NCBI GenBank assembly: GCA_022818135.1
Contig: JAFMSR010000009.1
Location: 18,334,413-18,398,412, forward strand
DNA length: 64,000 nucleotides
Origin: Saxidomus purpurata
Taxonomy: Eukaryota; Mollusca; Bivalvia; Venerida; Veneridae
Direction: 5' to 3'
The notes under the pieces are model-generated. The model made no database searches. It was not told the DNA's origin and saw only the letters and a list, made by a program, of their open reading frames with translations. Both the position numbers and the translations under genes were made by a program. Positions within the stretch are counted from its first letter, which is position 1; every line of letters begins with the position of its first letter. This document shows, piece by piece, positions 57,642 through 64,000 of the stretch.

Positions 57642-60299
57642 GTATAAACTTAAAATTTTATGGGTTTTTTTATACGCCCAAAGGGTCGAATTATGGGAAC
57701 ACCGCAAGTTGTCTGCTCTCAATCGAACAGTTTTCATCTGATCTTCATCAAACTTGCTGAACATGTTTGTGGGCATAATGTACCGGCCAAATTTGATAAC
57801 CAGCAAAATCGCCCAAGGTACTATTGGATTATGGACCTTGAATTATCGAAAACTGATGAATTAGATTAGCCTTTGCTCTATAGTATTAGTTCAAACAGGT
57901 GAATTAGCCTTGTCTGCTCTATGGTTCAAACTGGTTTTACAAAAAACCTGTGAACTGCCAAATACCGAGTTATGGCATATTTTCCTCGTGAAGGAAAGTA
58001 ACAAATTTCTTGCTGAACAAGTGGTGAAAACTTGTTACATACTTAATCATGTTTCAAAATTGGCTGATTGGCATAGCAAGTTACATCATGGCTCTGCAAC
58101 AAGTTACAATCCAAATGATTGTTGCAGATACCCTGAAAATGGTCCCTATTAATACCAGTTGTTGACAACTGACGTGTTAACTAACGGTGATAACGTCATG
58201 GTACTGATTTTCGAATAGCAAAGCTTTTCCAGCAGTTGTTGAAAATGTGTTTTGTCAGTACTTTATAAATCTTTAATGTGTATTAATTGAGCTTTTTTTA
58301 CTATATTTTCTAAGTTATACTTCTAAATACAAGATTAGTTGTAATGAGTGACTGCTTTTTCTGACAGGAGTTCATCAAGAGGCATGGCCTGAGTACACAC
58401 TATAGTTTCCAGCTGAGAAAATGCAGAGGTGATGATGTGTGTCCATATTGTCAGCTTAACCCACCTAGAAGTGAAACACATTTCAGTTTCCTACCTTGTC
58501 CTGTGCCAGATGAAAGCGGCTTACAGTATCAGTCATTTGATGAGGTAAGCATAAAAGTCAGTCTTTAGACAGTATCTGCATTGTATATATAAAAGTTCAG
58601 TTAATTTGAATTATACTTGTTTTTAATGATAATAATCTTAACCTAAAAGTAGCGAGATACAAATAACAACATACATTATCTCAAGTAAGAGAGAGCTCGG
58701 AGAAAACAAACCTTTCTGATCTGATGACCACCCTACCATCTCCCATACTACCCAGGATGGGGATTGAGCCCTAGTTCATTGGTGATAAGCATGTGTGCTA
58801 ACTGGACAGCCAAGGACATTTAATACGAAGTGTTTTTATAGTTCCTCTTTGCTGGAATGATTTAACATTTACTTCACTGTTGCTCATACTATAATTCAGT
58901 AACATAATCATAGTGTAAAAACAATTGTTTATCTGACTCAAGTGTGCGGGATTTGCAAATATCTTCAAATTGACACAGGATTCCAGCTGTAGGGTAATGT
59001 TTTATTAAAATTAGTTTCATTTAAGTAAACATCTTAATTGACAAAACTGAGCCAGTTATTTAAATTGAATTAAGATTTGAATAAATGTAATTCCTTATAC
59101 TTTTGAAGTTGTATGGGAAAGATGTAGATGATAGTCACAGACCATCTTCTAAGAATACCAGTTCCTTTGATGACGAAGCATTTGAATATGACAAGAGAAA
59201 CAGAGATGTATTTAAAGCAGTTAAAGCACGTGATGCCATTGAGTGCGCTGAATGTGAGAAGCCACGAATGGTGTATTCAGCAAGTAAAACAACTCGAGAA
59301 CAGGTATTAAATAGTGCTTACAATAGGAACTACATAGTTTTCAGGTCATCACAGCTCATGCAGGGTAGATTGAAGTGGATATATTCAGTCGAATTTTTAA
59401 ATTATATAAAATATTTTTTTAATAACTTAACGGCTTAAATTGAGCTGATCACTTCGGCGTGGTGTAACCTAAAATTTATTGAAAACAGTCAATAATTATT
59501 AATAACATTGTATTTCTACCAATTGCTTACATATTATTTTGCTTCAATAAAAACATGGCTGTCAGTAAGTGTGACTGATTTTCCTGATATGGCTGTAGTG
59601 AAAACTTATAAAATTAGCCTGTTCATGTTTTACATATACATGTATGATATTTTACAAATAGTGATGTCGGGTGAGCCAAACAGGGTCATTGTGGCCGTCT
59701 TGTTGATTACTAGATGGATTCTTTCATACTTGCAAACATTACTCCTATTCAAAAGCATTTCACATTTCAACATATGGTATGACCTTGATCTTCACTGTGA
59801 CCTTTGTAAAGGTCAACAGGAGTTTCAGCATTAGATTGTAGTGCTCTCTAAATAATGTAATCATATATTATGTTACACATTATTTAATTGAAAATAGGAA
59901 GCTTTAGATAATCCTCTAGCATTTGTCACAATAATGGATTTTATTAAAGTGTTGTATTTTGGTGCTTCACAGGATGCAGTGCTAAGGCGCACAAGAGAAG
60001 AAAAGTGGTACACCTGTGGAGATAGTCTGCCGGAAGAGATTGGGTTGTTCACGAAAAGATGTTTATCCTGTGTTAGTGAGATAGAAATAACATATTATAG
60101 TGCTGCAGTTAGATCATATCTACCACCATGCTGTATCTATTGTGGAACCAAAGACAACTTATTAGATGAGACAAACGAGTACATTTCTAACCTACTTAAT
60201 GATTACTCGTGTGTCAGACCTCTCTGTGAAGGTTGTAGGGCTAAAAACCTGGAGGCCAAGACTTGGGGTAAAAAGTTTTTCAAAAAGACAAAACGCTAA
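55035..60299 (+). CDS. DDE transposase-like protein with cysteine-rich C-terminus, 4 exons, 1,126 aa
   Basis: Four exons (55035-57641, 58368-58544, 59109-59303, 59898-60299) join in frame at GT-AG sites, all phase 0. They end at TAA with no internal stop. The central part has an RNase H-fold DDE-like triad: VDDKS (Asp 593/594), SDGGPDHR (Asp 707) and NPAERCM (Glu 751). The C-terminal 250 residues are rich in paired Cys (CPYC, CAEC, CLSC, PCCIYC, LCEGC), probably zinc-binding. The N-terminal 550 residues match nothing I can name. I recall similar DGGPDHR...NPAER proteins annotated as uncharacterized in marine invertebrates, but cannot verify this. Flanking inverted repeats suggest an autonomous DNA transposon. 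The intact frame also permits a recently active or domesticated gene. Met19 (55089) is an alternative start that would drop a hydrophobic leader. An in-frame stop at 55014 precedes the first Met. Confidence 0.82.
57655..57870. repeat. Dispersed repeat inside DDE gene intron 1
   Basis: TTATACGCCCAAAGGGTCGA, GTTGTCTGCTC and CATCAAACTTGCTGAACATG resemble the repeat type at 63012-64000. Non-coding. Confidence 0.5.
58368..58544 (+). CDS. DDE protein exon 2
   Basis: 59 codons, EFIKRHGLSTHYSF to QYQSFDE, after TTTCTGACAG and before GTAAGC. Contains CRGDDVCPYC, a likely zinc-binding cluster. Confidence 0.85.
58690..58812 (-). mobile_element. tRNA-like SINE remnant in DDE gene intron 2
   Basis: The reverse complement has TTGGCTGTCCAGTTAGCACA (A-box-like) and GGGCTCAATCCCC (B-box-like) about 35 bases apart. 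Its presence suggests the intron is not newly made. Confidence 0.5.
59109..59303 (+). CDS. DDE protein exon 3
   Basis: 65 codons, LYGKDVDDSHRP to KTTREQ. Contains ECAECEKPRMVYSASK. Acceptor TTTTGAAG is weak, with a poor pyrimidine tract; donor GTATTA. Confidence 0.78.
59898..60299 (+). CDS. DDE protein exon 4 with stop codon
   Basis: 133 codons plus TAA, starting EALDNPLAFVTIMDF. Cys clusters KRCLSC, PPCCIYCG and CEGC, and a basic Lys-rich end (KKFFKKTKR). Confidence 0.85.
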   Translation, partial: EALDNPLAFVTIMDFIKVLYFGASQDAVLRRTREEKWYTCGDSLPEEIGLFTKRCLSCVSEIEITYYSAAVRSYLPPCCIYCGTKDNLLDETNEYISNLLNDYSCVRPLCEGCRAKNLEAKTWGKKFFKKTKR

Positions 60300-60569
60300 G
60301 TTTGAGAGTAGCAGGTATCACAACACACTCCAAAAGTTTACTTTTTATCAGTTGGATTGACGGGATTCCTTTCCATAAATGTGTATACTGAAAGTAGCTG
60401 ATGCTTTCGATGCAGCATGTGGTGATAAAGGTACCAGTTTAAATGAATAGGCAATAATTGTGGGCATTTTTGTGCACTTGAGTATTGTTGAAAATACTTT
60501 TATGAAAGGATTACTTCAAAGTGATAAATGGAAGTTTTTATCTAGATTTAGAAGCAAAGACATAACTAT

Positions 60570-61900
60570 ATTAAATTGAAATGTTTTACATTGCCGCCAT
60601 TTTCACGCCCGGAAAGCATGTTGTTACTGTCTGCTCCATATCACTTTCACCCCTTGTCTTGCATAAGTAACTTGAAGGTAAATTGTTGCAGTGCTAATGT
60701 TAAGGTGTTACAATACAAGTTTTTCGCTTTAAAAGAAGTAGGTAGCTGTACTTCGAGTGCAGTAAGTGTAACAGTGTGTTTGTCACAGTCTATTAAATTG
60801 AAATGTTTTACATTGCCGCCATTTTCACGCCCGGAAAGCATGTTGTTACTGTCTGCTCCATATCACTTTCACCCCTTGTCTTGCATAAGTAACTTAAAGG
60901 TAAATAGTTGCAGTGCTGATGTTAAGGTGTTACAATACAAGTTTTTCGCTTTAAAAGAAGTAGGTAGCTGTACTTCGAGTGCAGTAAGTGTAACAGTGTG
61001 TTTGTCACAGTCTATTAAATTGAAATGTTTTACATTGCCGCCATTTTCACGCCCGGAAAGCATGTTGTTACTGTCTGCTCCATATCACTTTCACCCCTTG
61101 TCTTGCATAAGTAACTTGAAGGTAAATTGTTGCAGTGCTAATGTTAAGGTGTTACAATACAAGTTTTTCGCTTTAAAAGAAGTAGGTAGCTGTACTTCGA
61201 GTGCAGTAAGTGTAACAGTGTGTTTGTCACAGTCTATTAATTGAAATGTTTTACATTGCCGCCATTTTCACGCCCGGAAAGCATGTTGTTACTGTCTGCT
61301 CCATATCACTTTCACCCCTTGTCTTGCATAAGTAACTTGAAGGTAAATTGTTGCAGTGCTAATGTTAAGGTGTTACAATACAAGTTTTTCGCTTTAAAAG
61401 AAGTAGGTAGCTGTACTTCGAGTGCAGTAAGTGTAACAGTGTGTTTGTCACAGTCTATTAAATTGAAATGTTTTACATTGCCGCCATTTTCACGCCCGGA
61501 AAGCATGTTGTTACTGTCTGCTCCATATCACTTTCACCCCTTGTCTTGCATAAGTAACTTAAAGGTAAATAGTTGCAGTGCTGATGTTAAGGTGTTACAA
61601 TACAAGTTTTTCGCTTTAAAAGAAGTAGGTAGCTGTACTTCGAGTGCAGTAAGTGTAACAGTGTGTTTGTCACAGTCTATTAAATTGAAATGTTTTACAT
61701 TGCCGCCATTTTCACGCCCGGAAAGCATGTTGTTACTGTCTGCTCCATATCACTTTCACCCCTTGTCTTGCATAAGTAACTTAAAGGTAAATTGTTGCAG
61801 TGCTGATGTTAAGGTGTTACAATACATGTTTTTCGCTTTAAAAGAAGTAGGTAGCTGTACTTCGAGTGCAGTAAGTGTAACAGTGTGTTTGTCACAGTCT
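60570..61900. repeat. 222-bp satellite array, six units, each containing the inverted-repeat/YY1 segment
   Basis: Units start near 60570, 60791, 61014, 61236, 61458 and 61680. Each begins TTGAAATGTTTTACATTGCC and includes GCCGCCATTTTCACGCCCGG, the inverse of the left repeat at 54965. Diagnostic differences give the order A-B-A-A-B-C. A one-base deletion marks the junction of units 3 and 4. Because 222 is a multiple of three and no stop falls in one frame, long open frames run through it. These have no coding signature. Confidence 0.97.
60583..60627 (-). repeat. Right inverted repeat of the DDE-gene element (first satellite unit)
   Basis: Inverse match to 54965-55008, ending GCATGTTGTTAC. Followed directly by TGTCTGCTCCATATCACTTT, which also occurs in the dispersed repeat at 63068 without the inverted repeat. 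Confidence 0.75.
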
Positions 61901-62516
61901 TTAATACTTACAGTGTGTTAATATGATATTAGTCTTTATAAATCTTGGATTAAGACATTGGTGTGTTAATAGTCAGTCTTTAATACTTACAGTGTGTTAA
62001 TATGATATTAGTCTTTTATAAAGCTTTGATTAAGACATTGGTGTGTTAATAGTCAGTCTTTAATACTTACAGTGTGTTAATATGATATAAGTCTTTATAA
62101 AGCTTTGATTAAGACATTGGTGTGTTAATAGTCAGTCTTTAATACTTACAGTGTGTTAAAATGATATTAGTCTTTATAAAGCTTTGATTAAGACATTGGT
62201 GTGTTAATAGTCAGTCTTTAATACTTGCAGTGTGTTAATATGATATAAGTCTTTATAAAGCTTTGATTAAGACATTGGTGTGTTAATAGTCAGTCTTTAA
62301 TACTTACAGTGTGTTAAAATGATATTAGTCTTTATAAAGCTTTGATTAAGACATTGGTGTGTTAATAGTCACAGTCTTTAATACTTACAGTGTGTTAATA
62401 TGATATTAGTCTTTATAAAGATTTGATTAAGACATTGGTGTGTTAATAGTCACAGTCTTTAATACTTGCAGTGTGTTAATATGATATAAGTCTTTATAAA
62501 GCTTTGATTAAGACGT
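61895..62516. repeat. Array of about 80-bp units, eight copies
   Basis: AGTCTTTAATACTTACAGTG recurs at 61895, 61975, 62055, 62134, 62213, 62292, 62373 and 62454. Each unit also holds GATTAAGACATTGGTGTGTT. It joins the 222-bp array at a shared CACAGTCTTT. Confidence 0.96.
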
Positions 62517-63000
62517 TCTTCTTTTAATATTGACAGTGGGTTAATTTGTGTGAAATAGTCTTTAAAGCTTTGACTGTTTGGAGATAAAATAGATTTCATT
62601 GGCAACTAGCATGTTGTTTTCCTGGAAGACATTTATAATCTTTTATAGTTTTATTGAGAACATTGCACTCAGTATGTAACAAAATGTTAGTGTTGAACTG
62701 TACAAAAGTATTGGACTGTACAAAAACATTTTTTATGTTTTTGTATTAAATTGTAATTGTCAATTAATTATGTACAAAGTAACTGAGATGGGATAAGCTT
62801 GTCTTGCATAATTCATTTCAAGGTAGATTTAAAGCTTTGATTATAAGACATTCTTTGGAGATTAAATATATTTCCTTGGCAACATGTGAGTTGTGTTCTT
62901 GGAAGACATTTATAATTCTTTGTAATTTTATTGAGAACATTGCATTCAATATGTTATGGAATCTTAAAATTAAACTTTAAAAAAAAGTTTTAATGTTTAT
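62517..63000. repeat. Two diverged copies of a 200-250-bp sequence
   Basis: CTTGGAAGACATTTATAAT and TTTTATTGAGAACATTGCA occur at about 62620 and 62905 with flanking similarity. No coding potential seen. Confidence 0.6.
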
Positions 63001-63011
63001 GTAATTATAAT

Positions 63012-64000
63012 TATCCCCCTCCGCATAGCGGGAGGGGAATATAGGAATAGTCTGTCTGTCTGTAGTATTTACTGTCTGCTCCATATCACTTTCACCCCTT
63101 CAAGGATTTTGATGAAACTTTGGTTAGATATTTACCTCATCAAAAGGAAGTGCAGAAACCATGAAAGGGTCATGCTTGCTCATGGTCAAGGTTACAACTT
63201 GAGGTCAAATGTTTGCGTTTAATATTTCCTGTCTGCTCCATACCTCCCGAGCGTCATTGTTTGTGTCACACCTTGGTTAAGTTTTTTGTACCATCCCATT
63301 TTATTTCAAAACCATTAGAGGTACTGCTTTGAAACTTACCATACTAACATCCATCAACAGACAAGAGTATATAACTCTGTCAAGGTTTTTGTCAGAATTA
63401 GGGCCCCTCTTCGACTTGGAAAGTGCATTGAGCTTGGTTAAGTTTTCATACCACCCCACTTTATTTTAAAACCAATGCAGATATTGCTTTTAAACTAGCC
63501 ATACTTATTTACCATCATAACATTCTTCCACAGAAAAGAGTACATAACTCTTGTCAAGGTTTTTGTCAGAATTATGCCCCCTTTTTGACTTGGAAAATGC
63601 ATTGAATATGGGTAAAATCCACTTGTTGACTTAATCCTTTGAACTATTGCTATGAAGCCTGGAATACTTGTTTTAAATAATTACCCCAATCTGTAGGCGA
63701 GAGAAGGTAACTCTGTCAAAGATTTTTTTATTAATTAAGGCCCTTTATCGACTTAGAATCTTGGTTAAGTTTTGGTACCAGTCCACTTTTTAACTAAACT
63801 GTTTGAGATATTACCTAGAAAATTGGAATACTTATTAACAATCATGATCCCCAGAAATAGGCAGGAGAAGGTAACTCTGTCAATGATTTCATTTGAATTA
63901 TGGTTCTTTTCGACTTAGAAACTCAGTTAAAATTTGCATTCTTGTCCACTTGTTTACTTTACCGTTTGAGATATTACTTTGAAAGTTGGAATACTTGTGA
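63012..64000. repeat. Dispersed repeat to window end
   Basis: It begins ATCCCCCTCCGCATAGCGGG with TGTCTGTCTGTAGTATTTAC. It then shows repeated cycles of CTTGGTTAAGTTTT, CCATACTTA, AACTCTGTCAAGG and TTCGACTTGGAA modules about 200-220 bases apart. No gene was recognised. Confidence 0.6.

Noticed and set aside
60576..61921. Two long open frames (222 and 226 residues) running through the 222-bp array
   Set aside because: They arise because the monomer is 74 codons with no stop in one frame. The repeats drift at non-synonymous and synonymous sites alike, and the sequence is a tandem array containing a transposon end.

Overview
The window is AT-rich, intron-rich animal DNA crowded with transposable elements. 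The gene families, the SINE and MITE load and the dispersed repeats suggest a lophotrochozoan, most likely a bivalve mollusc. That attribution is inference, since no species-specific marker is present. A nominal 500-N assembly gap lies at 53980-54479.

Left end (1-5100): a tyrosine-recombinase retrotransposon of the DIRS/Ngaro type on the minus strand. It carries a gag-like protein with a CCCH knuckle, reverse transcriptase, RNase H, tyrosine recombinase and an SGNH hydrolase domain. It is broken by an in-frame stop and at least one frameshift.

Centre (8.5-49.0 kb): two divergently transcribed paralogous genes, placed head-to-head about 12.3 kb apart. Gene A is on the minus strand (24495 to 8557) and gene B on the plus strand (36796 to 49021). 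I rebuilt twelve exons for each, and ten of the twelve have identical lengths in the two genes. Each encodes a signal peptide, an Ig-like domain, a class I cytokine-receptor homology module (C-x10-C-x-W signature) and three further fibronectin type III domains. This is the ectodomain plan of gp130/IL6ST and Domeless, the receptors feeding JAK/STAT. No transmembrane or JAK-binding exon could be recognised for either gene. Introns and the intergenic spacer hold MITEs, SINEs, a dead mariner, minisatellites and foldback elements.

Right end (51.6-64 kb): a decayed jockey-like non-LTR retroelement (minus strand), a tRNA-derived SINE, the gap, and a PHD-finger fragment. These are followed by an apparently intact four-exon gene (55035-60299, 1,126 aa) that encodes a DDE/RNase H-fold transposase-like protein with a cysteine-rich C-terminus. 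The gene is bracketed by an imperfect inverted repeat of about 43 bp that contains a YY1-like AAAATGGCGGC motif. The right-hand copy is amplified inside a six-unit, 222-bp tandem array (60570-61900). An eight-unit array of about 80 bp and dispersed repeats follow to the window end.

All gene models come from reading the DNA by eye. Exon junctions rest on GT-AG sites, phase continuity and paralogue agreement; no database search was possible.
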